64,000 nt of DNA. Source: Methylobacterium sp. 17Sr1-1 (GTDB lineage Bacteria; Pseudomonadota; Alphaproteobacteria; Rhizobiales; Beijerinckiaceae). How positions within the stretch are numbered: position 1 is the stretch's first letter; the number at the start of each line of letters is the position of its first letter. A program made the position numbers and the translations under genes. Shown piece by piece: positions 29,184 to 39,295 of the stretch. The stretch spans positions 5,273,001 to 5,337,000 of the forward strand of contig NZ_CP029552.1 of assembly GCF_003173775.1 (NCBI RefSeq). Direction: 5' to 3'. The notes beneath the pieces are model-generated. The model did not search any database, was not told the origin of the DNA, and was given only the letters and a program-made list of their open reading frames with translations.

Positions 29184-29675
29184 TTATTTTCCGCCGGCCG
29201 CGAGGGGCTGGACGAAGGGGGCCGTCGGAAGCGGCAGAGCGGTGGTGCTCTTCACCTTCTCCATGGCGAAGCGCGACGTCACGTTCTTCAGCGGCAGCAC
29301 CGCGATGAGGCGCTTGTAGAAGGCGTCGTAGGCCTGCATGTCCGCCACCACGACGCGGAGCATGTAATCCACGTCGCCGGCCATGCGGTAGAATTCCAGC
29401 ACCTCGGGCATCCCCGAGACGGTGGCGGCGAAGCGCTCCAGCCATTCGCGGGAATGGTCGCTGGTCTCGATCGAGACGAAGACCGTTAACCCTAGCCCCA
29501 GTTTCACCGGATCCAGCACCGCCACCCGGCGGTCGATCACCCCGTCCGCCTCGAGGCGCTGAATGCGCTTCCAGCAGGGGGTCTGCGACAGGCCGACGCG
29601 CTCCCCGATCTGGGCGATCGACAGGGTGGCGTCGTTCTGGAGCAGGGCGAGGATCTTCAAATCGATGGCATCCAC
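29184..29675 (-). CDS. Lrp/AsnC family transcriptional regulator
   Basis: A 163-residue regulator: an N-terminal HTH (DAIDLKILALLQNDATLSIA, QIGERVGLSQTPCWKRIQRL) and a C-terminal RAM domain (FVSIETSDHSREWLERFAAT, MAGDVDYMLRVVVADMQAYD). RAM domains commonly bind amino acids; in other bacteria Lrp-type proteins of this subgroup (CuyR/Bkd-like or cysteine-responsive) control sulfur amino-acid genes. It sits at the head of the minus-strand cysJ-cysI genes and divergent from cysH, so control of this locus is the natural inference. Confidence 0.92.
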   Translation of the reverse strand: MDAIDLKILALLQNDATLSIAQIGERVGLSQTPCWKRIQRLEADGVIDRRVAVLDPVKLGLGLTVFVSIETSDHSREWLERFAATVSGMPEVLEFYRMAGDVDYMLRVVVADMQAYDAFYKRLIAVLPLKNVTSRFAMEKVKSTTALPLPTAPFVQPLAAGGK

Positions 29676-29714
29676 TGCGCGGCTCCGCTTTTGGAGAAGA
29701 TTCTTTCAAGATTG

Positions 29715-29750
29715 ACCCTCGGGAAGGGAACGGATTTTCTACCCGAGGGT
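29715..29750. promoter_or_regulatory. 9-bp inverted repeat in the Lrp/cysH divergent region
   Basis: ACCCTCGGG at 29715-29723 and its perfect complement CCCGAGGGT at 29742-29750 flank an AT-rich core (GGATTTTCT). The site is 40 bp before the Lrp start codon and about 140 bp before cysH. It is a candidate autoregulatory site for the Lrp-type protein, by position only. Confidence 0.45.
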
Positions 29751-29825
29751 TGGCCGGATCCCGACTATCGCGGGATGCGGGTGCGAAGGGGATGAAAAAC
29801 TCCAGGATCGCATCCCAGCCATGCC

Positions 29826-29854
29826 TTGACAGTGTTCGGTATAGCGAACAGTTA
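29826..29854 (+). promoter_or_regulatory. cysH promoter with embedded TGTTCG-N6-CGAACA dyad
   Basis: TTGACA at 29826-29831 is a perfect -35 hexamer; a weak -10 (CAGTTA) follows after 17 bases. TGTTCG (29833-29838) and CGAACA (29845-29850) form a symmetrical site within the spacer, where a bound repressor would block RNA polymerase. It is 38-63 bp upstream of the cysH start. No other copy of the dyad was noticed in the window. Confidence 0.5.
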
Positions 29855-29888
29855 CCGCTTCACACAAGCAGCCAATCCCGGGCTCCCC

Positions 29889-30737
29889 ATGACCCTTCCC
29901 CTCGACCGCGCGGCGCAGGACCTGGCCGCGCGCCTGCGTCCCCTCGCCCTGCCGGCGCGTCTCGCGCTGATCGACGCGACGGTGGACGGCCGCCTGGTCT
30001 TCACCACGAGCTTCGGCCTCGAGGATCAGGCGCTCACGCACGCCCTGCGCATGGCGAAGTCGCGCGCCGAGATCGTGACCCTCGATACCGGCCGGCTCTT
30101 TCCGGAGACCTACGACGTCTGGGCCGAGACCGAGGCGGCGTATAACTTTCGGATTCGCGCCTACGCGCCGGAGCGCGAGGCGGAGGAAAGCTTCGTCGCG
30201 GAATCCGGCATCAACGGCTTCCGCCACTCGGTGGCGGCGCGCCAGGCCTGCTGCGGCTTCCGCAAGGTCGAGCCCCTCGGCCGTGCGCTCGCCGGCGCCG
30301 CCGGCTGGCTCACGGGCCTGCGCGCCGGGCAATCGGCCAACCGGGCCGAGACGCCGCTCGCCGAGGCCGACCACGCCCGCGGGTTGATCAAGCTCAACCC
30401 CCTGGCCGACTGGACCCGCGAGGCGCTCGCCGAGCTGATCCACCAGAACTACGTGCCCTACAACGTGCTGCACGACCGCGGCTTCCCGTCGATCGGCTGC
30501 GCGCCCTGCACCCGCGCCGTCAAGGTCGGCGAGCCCGAGCGGGCCGGCCGCTGGTGGTGGGAGCAGGCGGGCAAGCAGGAATGCGGCCTGCACGTCGCGG
30601 GCGCGCCCGGCAGCGCGATCGCTCCCGGCCGCGAGCCCGCCGCTTTCGAGCCGGCACTCTCCGACAGCCAACCCGCGCCCGAATCATCCTCGACCAAGTC
30701 TTCCCCGACCAAGACCAACCCGGAGCTGGCCGCATGA
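29889..30737 (+). CDS. cysH: Adenylylsulfate (APS) reductase, CysH family
   Basis: A 282-residue thioredoxin-dependent reductase forming sulfite. It has the cluster cysteines Cys121-Cys122 ([13 protein letters not shown]) and Cys204/Cys207 ([15 protein letters not shown]), plus the catalytic ECGLH near 231-235. The Cys-Cys...Cys-X2-Cys set marks the [4Fe-4S] assimilatory APS reductases; PAPS-specific enzymes lack it. This fits the absence of an APS kinase (cysC) here. A polar tail of about 45 residues after ECGLH ([16 protein letters not shown] at the end) is longer than usual. The start codon lacks a good ribosome site. It overlaps cysD by four bases. Confidence 0.94.
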   Translation: MTLPLDRAAQDLAARLRPLALPARLALIDATVDGRLVFTTSFGLEDQALTHALRMAKSRAEIVTLDTGRLFPETYDVWAETEAAYNFRIRAYAPEREAEESFVAESGINGFRHSVAARQACCGFRKVEPLGRALAGAAGWLTGLRAGQSANRAETPLAEADHARGLIKLNPLADWTREALAELIHQNYVPYNVLHDRGFPSIGCAPCTRAVKVGEPERAGRWWWEQAGKQECGLHVAGAPGSAIAPGREPAAFEPALSDSQPAPESSSTKSSPTKTNPELAA

Positions 30738-31669
30738 GCGCCGCCCTCAAAGTTCGTACGGACGGCCTCGACCGCCTGACCCACCTCCAGCGCCTGGAGG
30801 CCGAGAGCATCCACATCATGCGGGAGACGGTCGCCGAGACCGAGAACCCGGTGATGCTGTACTCGATCGGCAAGGATTCCTCGGTCCTGCTGCACCTGGC
30901 GCTGAAGGCCTTCGCGCCGGGCCGGCTGCCGTTCCCGCTGCTCCACGTCGACACGACCTGGAAGTTCCGCGAGATGATCGCCTTTCGCGATCAGCGCGCG
31001 AAGGAGCTCGGCCTCGACCTCCTCGTCCACACCAACCCGGACGGGCTCGCCCGCGGCATCGGGCCGGTGAGCCACGGCTCCGAGGTCCATACCGACGTGA
31101 TGAAGACGCAGGCCCTGCGCCAGGCTCTCGACAAGCACAAGTTCGACGCGGCCTTCGGCGGCGCGCGGCGCGACGAGGAGGCCTCGCGCGCCAAGGAGCG
31201 CATCGTCTCGTTGCGCACCGCGCAGCACCGCTGGGACCCGAAGCGCCAGCGCGCCGAGCCCTGGCACCTCTACAACATGCGCAAGCAGCGCGGCGAGAGC
31301 CTACGGATCTTCCCGCTGTCGAACTGGACCGAGCTCGATATCTGGCTCTACATCGAGCAGGAGAACATCCCGATCGTGCCGCTCTACTTCGCGGCCGAGC
31401 GCCCCGTGGTGCAACGCGACGGGCAGCTGATCATGGTCGACGACGAGCGCCTGCCGCTGAACCCCGGCGAGATGCCGGAGACGCGCCTGGTCCGGTTCCG
31501 GACGCTGGGCTGCTACCCGCTGACCGGGGCGGTGGAGAGCGACGCCGCGACGCTGCCGGAGATCATCGGCGAGACGCTGGCCGCCCGCACCTCCGAGCGG
31601 CAGGGCCGGGTGATCGACAAGGACGGCGCCGGCGCCATGGAGCGCAAGAAGCAGGAAGGTTACTTCTGA
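30734..31669 (+). CDS. cysD: Sulfate adenylyltransferase small subunit
   Basis: A 311-residue subunit of ATP sulfurylase carrying the PP-loop: [21 protein letters not shown]. CysD makes adenylylsulfate from sulfate and ATP, driven by GTP hydrolysis in CysN. Family segments [40 protein letters not shown] and [11 protein letters not shown] are intact, and the C-terminus RKKQEGYF matches other CysD proteins. Its ATG overlaps the cysH stop (ATGA) and its own stop overlaps the cysN start (TGATG), so the three genes are translationally coupled. Confidence 0.97.
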   Translation: MSAALKVRTDGLDRLTHLQRLEAESIHIMRETVAETENPVMLYSIGKDSSVLLHLALKAFAPGRLPFPLLHVDTTWKFREMIAFRDQRAKELGLDLLVHTNPDGLARGIGPVSHGSEVHTDVMKTQALRQALDKHKFDAAFGGARRDEEASRAKERIVSLRTAQHRWDPKRQRAEPWHLYNMRKQRGESLRIFPLSNWTELDIWLYIEQENIPIVPLYFAAERPVVQRDGQLIMVDDERLPLNPGEMPETRLVRFRTLGCYPLTGAVESDAATLPEIIGETLAARTSERQGRVIDKDGAGAMERKKQEGYF

Positions 31670-34089
31670 TGACCGTGCATCAATCCACCCGCGCCTTCGG
31701 CTACGAGGCCTTCCTCGCCGCCCACCAGCGGAAGGAAGTGCTGCGGTTCATCACCTGCGGCTCCGTCGACGACGGCAAGTCGACCCTGATCGGGCGCCTG
31801 CTGCACGACACCAAGCAGATCTTCGACGACCAGGTCAGCGCACTGGAGCGCGATTCGCGCCGCCACGGCACGCGGGGCGGCGAACTCGACCTCGCGCTCC
31901 TCGTCGACGGCCTCCAGGCCGAGCGCGAGCAGGGCATCACGATCGACGTCGCCTACCGGTTCTTCTCGACCGAGCGGCGCTCGTTCATCGTCGCCGACAC
32001 CCCCGGCCACGTCCAGTACACCCGCAATATGGCGACCGGCGCCTCGACCGCGGAGGTCGCGGTGCTGCTCGTGGATGCGCGCAAGGGCCTGAGCCCGCAG
32101 ACGAGGCGCCACGCGCTGCTGGTGTCGATGCTCGGCATCCGCCGCGTCGTGCTGGCGGTCAACAAGATGGACCTGATCGGCTGGTCGCAAGATCGGTTCG
32201 AGGCGATCGTGGCCGAGTTCCAGGCCTTCGCGAAGGACCTGAACTTCACCGACGTCGCTGGCATCCCGCTCTCGGCGGCGAACGGGGACAACGTCGTGCT
32301 GCCCGGCACCGCCGCCCCCTGGTACACCGGCGCGCCGCTGCTCCAGTACCTCGAAGAGGTGCCGGCCCATGTCGAGGAGGAGGTCGCCCCCTTCCGGATG
32401 GCGGTGCAGTGGGTCAACCGGCCGAATTCCGACTTCCGCGGCTTCTCCGGCCTGATCGCCTCCGGCGCGGTCGCGGTCGGCGACGCGGTGGTGGTGGCGC
32501 CGTCCGGCACCCCGTCCACGGTGGCCCGGATCGTCACCTATGACGGCGACCTCGACCGGGCCATCGCCGGCCAGTCGGTGACCCTGGTGCTCGCCGACGA
32601 GGTCGACGCGTCCCGCGGCAGCGTCATCGCGGCGGCGGCGCAAGTCCCGCTGGTGAGCGACCGGCTCGAGGTGCGGCTGTTCTGGGCCAACGAGGCCGAG
32701 CTGAAGCCGGGTGCCACCTATCTCGCCAAGGTCGGGACGGTGACGGCGAATGCCGTGGTCGAGGCCGTGCGTGCGCGCATCGACACCGAGACCGGGCAGG
32801 GCGTGCCGGCCGACGCGTTGAGCGCCAACGACATCGGCGACGTCTCCTTGAGCCTCGACCGCCAGGTCGCGGTCGACGCCTATCGCCAGAACCGCGACAC
32901 CGGCAGCCTGATCCTGATCGACCGGGCGACCACCGACACGGCGGCGCTCGGGCTCGTCCAGGCGCCCCAAGCGGCTCCGCAGGGCGGCGCGAAGACCGAG
33001 ACGCCGAAGTCCGAGACGCCGAGGGCCGAGGCTCCCGCCCGGGGCGGCCTCCTCGGCTCGCTGCGGCGCCTCTTCCGGGCTACGTCCCCGGTGATCGTCG
33101 CCGGGGCCTCGCTCCTGGCGCTCGCCGGTTCGCCGGCCCCGGTGAAGGCGCAACAGCTCCTGAACGTCTCCTACGACCCGACCCGGGAGCTGTACCGGGC
33201 GATCGACGCGGCCTTCGCCAAGGAGTGGAAGGCCAAGACCGGAGAGACCGTGACGGTGCGCGCCTCGCATGGCGGCTCCGGCGCCCAGGCCCGCTCGGTG
33301 ATCGACGGGCTGCCGGCCGACGTGGTGACGCTGGCGCTCGCCAGCGACATCGACGCCATCGCCGCCCGCTCGAAGAAGCTGCCGGCCGACTGGCAGAAGC
33401 GGCTGCCGAACAACTCGACGCCCTACACCTCGACCATCGTGTTCCTGGTCCGCAAGGGCAACCCGAAGGGCGTGAAGGACTGGGACGACCTGGTGAAGCC
33501 GGGGATCCAGGTCATCACCCCGAACCCCAAGACCTCGGGCGGCGCGCGCTGGAACTACCTCGGCGCCTACGCCTACGCGCTCGCGAAGAATGGCAACGAC
33601 GAGGCCAAGGCGAAGGACTTTATCACCGCCCTGTTCAAGAACGTGCCGGTGCTCGACACCGGCGCGCGCGGCGCCACCACCACCTTCGTGCAGCGGGGCC
33701 TCGGCGACGTGCTGATCGCCTGGGAGAACGAGGCGTTCCTCGCCGACGAGGAGTTCGGCAAGGGCAAGTTCGACATCGTCGTGCCCTCGCTCTCGATCCT
33801 GGCCGAGCCGCCGGTGGCGCTCGTCGATGCCAATGTCGACCAGAAGGGCACCCGCCGCCAAGCCGAGGCCTACCTGCAGTTCCTCTACACCCCGGAGGCG
33901 CAAGCCATCATCGCCAAGAACTTCTACCGCCCGCGCGACGAGTCCGCGGCGGCCAAGGAGGACCTGGCGCGCTTCCCGAAGCTGAAGCTCGTCACCATCG
34001 ACGACACCTTCGGCGGCTGGGCCAAGGCGCAAAAAACCCATTTCGACGATGGCGGCGTGTTCGACGCCATCCTGAAAGCCCGCCAATGA
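31669..34089 (+). CDS. cysN: CysN sulfate adenylyltransferase GTPase fused to a periplasmic sulfate-binding protein
   Basis: One uninterrupted 806-residue frame with two complete modules. Residues 1-430 are CysN: G1 [10 protein letters not shown] (31-40), G3 DTPGH (110-114), G4 NKMD (165-168), EF-Tu-like barrels, ending [10 protein letters not shown]. Residues 431-463 are a linker with the near-repeat [11 protein letters not shown]. Residues 465-494 look like a signal peptide or anchor: RRLFR, then [19 protein letters not shown] and VKA. Residues 495-806 are a sulfate-binding protein ([49 protein letters not shown]). CysN is cytoplasmic and such binding proteins periplasmic, so the chain should cross the membrane once (N-in). 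No internal ATG lies at the junction. cysT follows with a four-base overlap. Confidence 0.93.
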   Translation: MTVHQSTRAFGYEAFLAAHQRKEVLRFITCGSVDDGKSTLIGRLLHDTKQIFDDQVSALERDSRRHGTRGGELDLALLVDGLQAEREQGITIDVAYRFFSTERRSFIVADTPGHVQYTRNMATGASTAEVAVLLVDARKGLSPQTRRHALLVSMLGIRRVVLAVNKMDLIGWSQDRFEAIVAEFQAFAKDLNFTDVAGIPLSAANGDNVVLPGTAAPWYTGAPLLQYLEEVPAHVEEEVAPFRMAVQWVNRPNSDFRGFSGLIASGAVAVGDAVVVAPSGTPSTVARIVTYDGDLDRAIAGQSVTLVLADEVDASRGSVIAAAAQVPLVSDRLEVRLFWANEAELKPGATYLAKVGTVTANAVVEAVRARIDTETGQGVPADALSANDIGDVSLSLDRQVAVDAYRQNRDTGSLILIDRATTDTAALGLVQAPQAAPQGGAKTETPKSETPRAEAPARGGLLGSLRRLFRATSPVIVAGASLLALAGSPAPVKAQQLLNVSYDPTRELYRAIDAAFAKEWKAKTGETVTVRASHGGSGAQARSVIDGLPADVVTLALASDIDAIAARSKKLPADWQKRLPNNSTPYTSTIVFLVRKGNPKGVKDWDDLVKPGIQVITPNPKTSGGARWNYLGAYAYALAKNGNDEAKAKDFITALFKNVPVLDTGARGATTTFVQRGLGDVLIAWENEAFLADEEFGKGKFDIVVPSLSILAEPPVALVDANVDQKGTRRQAEAYLQFLYTPEAQAIIAKNFYRPRDESAAAKEDLARFPKLKLVTIDDTFGGWAKAQKTHFDDGGVFDAILKARQ

Positions 34090-34955
34090 GCGGCGCCGCG
34101 GCCCTGCCCGCGGGGCGGGCCGCACCCCGCTTCCGCCGCCCGAGCGCGCTGCCGGGCTTCCGCCTGACCTTCGGGATCACGCTCACCTACCTGACCCTGC
34201 TGGTGCTGCTGCCGCTGGCGGTGCTGCTCCTGCGCGCCGCCAGCGTCGGCCCGGCGGGCCTGTGGGCGCTGGTCACCGATTCCCGCAACCTCGCGGCGCT
34301 CAAGACCTCGTTCGGCCTGTCGCTCGCGGCGGCCGCGATCGACGCGGTGTTCGGGCTCCTGATCGCCTGGGTGCTGACCCGCTACCGCTTCCCCGGTCGG
34401 CGGATCATCGACGCACTGGTCGACCTGCCCTTCGCGCTGCCGACGGCGGTGGCGGGCATCGCGCTGGCCAGCCTCTACGCCCCGAACGGCTGGCTCGGGG
34501 AGCCCTTGATGGCTCTGGGCGTCAAGGTCGCCTATACGCCGCTCGGCATCCTGGTGGCGCTGGTCTTCGTCGGCCTGCCGTTCTGCGTCCGCACGGTGCA
34601 GCCGCTGGTGGCCGAGATCGACAAGTCGAGCGAGGAGGCCGCCGCGATCCTCGGCGCCTCGCGCTTCCGGGCCGTCGTCACGGTGATCCTGCCGCCGCTG
34701 ATCCCGGCGATGCTCACCGGCTTCGCGCTCGCCTTCGCCCGCGCCGTCGGCGAGTACGGCTCGGTGATCTTCGTCGCCGGCAACCTGCCCTACGTGTCGG
34801 AGATCGCCCCGCTCCTGATCGTGATCAAGCTCGAGGAGTTCAACTACGCAGGCGCCACGGCGATCGCCGCCGTGATGCTGCTGATGTCGTTCACCGCGCT
34901 CCTCGCCATCAACCTCGTCCAGGACTTCAGCCGCCGCAGGTTCGGGCATGTCTGA
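34086..34955 (+). CDS. cysT: Sulfate/thiosulfate ABC transporter permease
   Basis: A 289-residue inner-membrane permease with six predicted helices, [20 protein letters not shown] near the start, and the EAA loop [22 protein letters not shown] that contacts the ATPase. [26 protein letters not shown] is typical of CysT/CysU. It pairs with CysW to form the sulfate channel. The start overlaps the fused cysN-binding-protein gene by four bases and the end overlaps cysW by eight, so importer and activation genes are one coupled operon. Confidence 0.95.
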   Translation: MSGAAALPAGRAAPRFRRPSALPGFRLTFGITLTYLTLLVLLPLAVLLLRAASVGPAGLWALVTDSRNLAALKTSFGLSLAAAAIDAVFGLLIAWVLTRYRFPGRRIIDALVDLPFALPTAVAGIALASLYAPNGWLGEPLMALGVKVAYTPLGILVALVFVGLPFCVRTVQPLVAEIDKSSEEAAAILGASRFRAVVTVILPPLIPAMLTGFALAFARAVGEYGSVIFVAGNLPYVSEIAPLLIVIKLEEFNYAGATAIAAVMLLMSFTALLAINLVQDFSRRRFGHV

Positions 34956-35844
34956 GACCACCGTTCCGTCGATCCGCCCGTCGAACGATCCTACCGCGCG
35001 CGGCCCGCACGCGGCACTGACCGAGCCGCGCCCGGTCCGCCTCGCCCTGACCCTGGTGGCGGTCGCCTTCCTGGCCCTGTTCCTGCTGCTGCCGCTGGCA
35101 GTCGTGTTCGTCGAGGCGCTGGGCAAGGGCGTGGGCGCCTACTTCGCCACCTTCGCCGAGCCGGACGCGCTGGCGGCGATCCGCCTGACCCTGCTCGTCG
35201 CGGTGATCGCGGTGCCGCTCAACGTGGCGTTCGGCCTGTGTGCCTCCTGGGCCATCGCCAAGTTCGATTTCCGTGGCCGTAACCTGCTCATCACCCTCAT
35301 CGACCTGCCGTTCTCGGTCTCGCCGGTGGTGGCGGGGCTGATCTACGTACTGATCTTCGGGGCGCAGGGGCTGCTCGGGCCGTTCCTGCAGCGCCACGGC
35401 ATCGAGATCATCTTCGCGGTGCCGGGCATCGTGCTGGCCACCGTGTTCGTCACCTTCCCGTTCGTGGCCCGCGAGCTGATCCCCTTGATGCAGGATCAGG
35501 GCACCACCGACGAGGAAGCCGCGTTGACCCTCGGGGCCAGCCCCTGGCGGGTGTTCCGGACCGTGACTTTGCCCAACGTGCGCTGGGCTCTGCTCTACGG
35601 CGTGCTGCTCTGCAACGCCCGGGCGATGGGCGAGTTCGGCGCCGTGTCGGTCGTGTCGGGTCGCATCCGGGGGCTCACCAACACCATGCCGCTGCACGTC
35701 GAGATCCTGTACAACGAGTACAACTACGTGGCGGCGTTCGGGATCGCCTCGCTGTTGGCGCTCCTGGCGCTCGTCACCCTGGCGGGCAAGACTTTCCTCG
35801 AATGGCGCCACGCGGATGCGCTGGCCGGACGCGGAGCCCACTGA
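34948..35844 (+). CDS. cysW: Sulfate/thiosulfate ABC transporter permease
   Basis: A 298-residue partner permease to CysT. Six helices, the EAA loop [26 protein letters not shown], and the family-typical [39 protein letters not shown]. The first about 30 residues are polar and disordered, longer than usual. Start at 34948 overlaps the last eight bases of cysT. The stop is one base before the cysA ATG. Confidence 0.95.
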   Translation: MSETTVPSIRPSNDPTARGPHAALTEPRPVRLALTLVAVAFLALFLLLPLAVVFVEALGKGVGAYFATFAEPDALAAIRLTLLVAVIAVPLNVAFGLCASWAIAKFDFRGRNLLITLIDLPFSVSPVVAGLIYVLIFGAQGLLGPFLQRHGIEIIFAVPGIVLATVFVTFPFVARELIPLMQDQGTTDEEAALTLGASPWRVFRTVTLPNVRWALLYGVLLCNARAMGEFGAVSVVSGRIRGLTNTMPLHVEILYNEYNYVAAFGIASLLALLALVTLAGKTFLEWRHADALAGRGAH

Positions 35845-35845
35845 G

Positions 35846-36988
<1,143 letters not shown>

Positions 36989-37030
36989 GTGAGGGAGAGC
37001 GACCTTCGCTCTTGCTCGACGGTCCTTCCA

Positions 37031-37085
37031 CCCTCCGGGTCGTCCCGGGGCTCGGCGTAGCCGAGAACCCGGGATGACATCGAGG
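37031..37085. repeat. R1 palindromic repeat (copy 3, short form)
   Basis: CACCCTCCGGGTCGTCCCGG, then GGCTCGGCGTAGCCGAGAAC and CCGGGATGAC: a compact hairpin nearly identical to the copy at 25.05 kb. It lies in the 140-bp gap after cysA, where it may act as the operon's end structure. Confidence 0.75.
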
Positions 37086-37128
37086 GTTTCACGACGGTCG
37101 GTGTCCAGAACCGCGAAGCGCTCCGCGC

Positions 37129-37848
37129 CTACCGCCGCACCCGCCGGCCCCGCGCCTCCTCGGCCACCGCATCCTCCTGCGCCCGCAGCCGATCGACGAA
37201 CACCGTCGCCGCCCGGGCGATGTGCTGGCGTGCCAGCCGGTCGGCGGTGTCGCCGTCGCCGGCCGCGATCGCGTCGAGGATCGCCGCGTGCTCGTCCCAG
37301 ATCCGGCGCGGCATCGTCTCGTCCTCGCGCAACACCTCGCCCATGATCCGCTGCAGGTGGTTGAAGTGCGGCGCCGCGGTCTCGACGATGATCGGGTTCT
37401 CGGCGATCTCGCCGAGGAAGCGGTGGAAGGCGATGTCGGCGGCGATCAGCTCCGCGACCGATCCGGTCTCCGCCGCCGCGCGCCCCGCCGTGACCAGCGG
37501 CGGCCCCTCGGCGCGGGCGCGCGCCGGGTTGCGCTCGGCGGCGAGCCGGCTCGTCAGCCCTTCGAGCACGCCGCGGACCTCGTAGAGGTTCCGCACGAAC
37601 GAGGCTTCCAGCGGCGCCACCACCAGCCCGCGGCGCGGCGCGTCGCGCACGATGCCGTGGTTGCGTAGGAGCAGCAGCGCCTGCTGCACCGGCTGGCGCG
37701 AGACGCCGTAGGCATCGGCGAGCTCGTCCTGGATCAGCCGCGTGTTCGGCGCCAGCCGGCCCGCCGTGATCTCGCTGAAGATCGCTCCATAGACCTGCTC
37801 GACGAGCCGGTGGCGCGCCGGGCCGCTCGTGTCGGTCTCGCCGACCAT
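37129..37848 (-). CDS. GntR family (FadR/FCD-type) transcriptional regulator
   Basis: A 239-residue regulator: winged HTH (VEQVYGAIFSEITAGRLAPNTRLIQDELADAYGVSRQPVQQALLLLRNHGI) and an all-helical FCD effector domain (NLYEVRGVLEGLTSRLAAER, ADIAFHRFLGEIAENPIIVE, EHAAILDAIAAGDGDTADRLARQHI) with the His/Asp residues that hold a metal and an organic-acid ligand in this subgroup. ATG at 37848 follows GAGAGGGGAT. It is divergent from the TRAP binding-protein gene with an AT-rich palindromic site between, so it likely controls the catabolic genes to its right. Confidence 0.93.
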   Translation of the reverse strand: MVGETDTSGPARHRLVEQVYGAIFSEITAGRLAPNTRLIQDELADAYGVSRQPVQQALLLLRNHGIVRDAPRRGLVVAPLEASFVRNLYEVRGVLEGLTSRLAAERNPARARAEGPPLVTAGRAAAETGSVAELIAADIAFHRFLGEIAENPIIVETAAPHFNHLQRIMGEVLREDETMPRRIWDEHAAILDAIAAGDGDTADRLARQHIARAATVFVDRLRAQEDAVAEEARGRRVRR

Positions 37849-37910
37849 GGCCGGATCCCCTCTCACGCAAAAACACTCCTCCGACGTGTTGCGCAAACCG
37901 GGCGCCCATG

Positions 37911-37948
37911 CAATATCGAATTCGAAATTCGAATTCTGAATTCAATAA
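37911..37948. promoter_or_regulatory. AT-rich palindromic operator region, probable GntR site
   Basis: Overlapping ATTCGAA/TTCGAAT and GAATTC palindromes fill 37915-37943 in an otherwise GC-rich gap between the divergent GntR and TRAP genes. Repeated half-sites suggest cooperative binding of two dimers. Inferred from symmetry and position. Confidence 0.55.
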
Positions 37949-38000
37949 TCGACACGGCCGGAAAGGCCGACGGGTTCGGAATTCCTGAGGGAGAAACGCC

Positions 38001-39053
38001 ATGACTCGCCCCTGGATGGCTCGCCCCCGCCCGGCGGATCTTCACCGCCGGCACCTGTTGGCCACGGGCCTCGGGGCCGCCGCGGCGTTCGCCGCCGGTT
38101 TCCCGCGGCCGGCGCTGGCACAGGGCTGGAAGCTCGCCTTCAAGCTCGGCACCGACCTGCCGGTGCCGCATCCGGTCAACGTGCGCCTCAAGGAGGCGAT
38201 CGCGGCGATCGGCGAGGAGACCGACGGCGCGGTCGAGATCAGCCTGTTCCCGTCGAACCAGTTGGGGAGCGACTCGGACATGCTGTCCCAGATCCGCTCC
38301 GGCGCGCTCGAACTCGCGACCTTCCCGGGCACCGTGGTCTCGACGCTGGTGCCGGCAACCTCGCTCACCGGCATCGGCTTCGCCTTCACGAGCTACGACA
38401 AGGTCTGGGCCGCGATGGACGGCGAGGTCGGCGGCTATATCCGCAAGTCGATCGAGAAGGCGAACCTCGTCCCGTTCGAGACGACTTGGGACAACGGCTT
38501 CCGGCAGATCACCACCAGCACCAAGCCGATCCGCACGCCCGACGACCTCAAGAACTTCAAGATCCGCGTGCCGGTGGTGCCGCTCTGGGTCTCGATGTTC
38601 TCGGCCCTCGGCGCCGCGCCGGTCAGCATCCCGTTGAGCGAGGCCTATTCGGCGCTCCAGACCCGGATCGCCGACGGGCAGGAGAACCCGCTGGCGCTGA
38701 TCAACTTCGCCAAGTTCTACGAGGTGCAGAAATACTGCTCGCTCACCAACCATGCCTGGGACGGCTTCTGGATGATGGCGAGCGGCCGGGTCTGGCGCGG
38801 CGTGCCGGCGGACGTGAAGGCGATCATGGAGAAGCACCTCAACGCCGCGGCGTTGAAGGAGCGCGACGACATCGCCCAGGCCAACCGCGACACCCAGAAG
38901 GAGTTGGAGGGCAGGGGGCTTGTGTTCAACGCCACCGACCCGGCGGCCTTCCAGTCCGCGCTCAAGGCGACGAAGTTCTACGGCCAGTGGCGCGAGAAGT
39001 TCGGGCCGGAGGCCTGGGCGCTGGTGCAGAAATATGCCGGGGATATCGGCTGA
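38001..39053 (+). CDS. TRAP transporter substrate-binding protein (DctP family)
   Basis: A 350-residue periplasmic binding protein. Its export signal (LHRRHLLATGLGAAAAFAAG, ending ALAQ) has a twin-arginine look. The mature part shows DctP features: KLAFKLGTDLPVPHPVNVRL, IRSGALELATFPGTVVS and IPLSEAYSALQTRIADGQENP, which contains the conserved Arg that clamps the substrate carboxylate. TRAP systems import organic acids driven by Na+. No DctQ/DctM membrane genes are nearby, so it must share a permease encoded elsewhere. ATG at 38001 follows GAGGGAGAAA. Confidence 0.92.
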   Translation: MTRPWMARPRPADLHRRHLLATGLGAAAAFAAGFPRPALAQGWKLAFKLGTDLPVPHPVNVRLKEAIAAIGEETDGAVEISLFPSNQLGSDSDMLSQIRSGALELATFPGTVVSTLVPATSLTGIGFAFTSYDKVWAAMDGEVGGYIRKSIEKANLVPFETTWDNGFRQITTSTKPIRTPDDLKNFKIRVPVVPLWVSMFSALGAAPVSIPLSEAYSALQTRIADGQENPLALINFAKFYEVQKYCSLTNHAWDGFWMMASGRVWRGVPADVKAIMEKHLNAAALKERDDIAQANRDTQKELEGRGLVFNATDPAAFQSALKATKFYGQWREKFGPEAWALVQKYAGDIG

Positions 39054-39104
39054 GGTGTCAGCCTTTCCGGCCCATCCGGCGAGCTCTCGCCCCTCCCACT
39101 CGCG

Positions 39105-39228
39105 ACTTCATCCTGAGGTGTCAGTCGATCGGCGATCGATTGACCTCGAAGGAGGGCTCCAGAAGTCTCCGAGATCCCTGGAGGCCTCCTTCGAGGCTGC
39201 TGCAAGCAGCAGCACCTCAGGATGAGGT
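39105..39228. repeat. CTCATCCTGAGGTG-type palindromic repeat
   Basis: CTTCATCCTGAGGTG at 39106-39120 and CACCTCAGGATGAG at 39213-39226 bound a 120-bp imperfect palindrome with inner paired arms (CCTCGAAGGAGG near 39145 and CCTCCTTCGAGG near 39186). Such ATCCTGAGG units are frequent in alphaproteobacterial genomes. It lies between the TRAP gene and the acyl-CoA ligase gene. Confidence 0.75.
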
Positions 39229-39295
39229 CGTCGGGGGGCCGTACGACGATCGACGAACCCATCTCGCGCAGAAAGACCAGACGAGGACCACCACG

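Noticed and set aside
33050..33155. A separate start for the sulfate-binding protein inside the cysN frame
   Set aside because: No ATG near the signal-like segment; the only GTG (33089) follows the basic residues and would leave a signal without a positive n-region and without a ribosome site. Kept as fusion.
31660..34125. An 821-codon open frame antisense to cysN-sbp
   Set aside because: Same GC-codon artefact; no domain recognisable, and the sense frame is clearly coding throughout.
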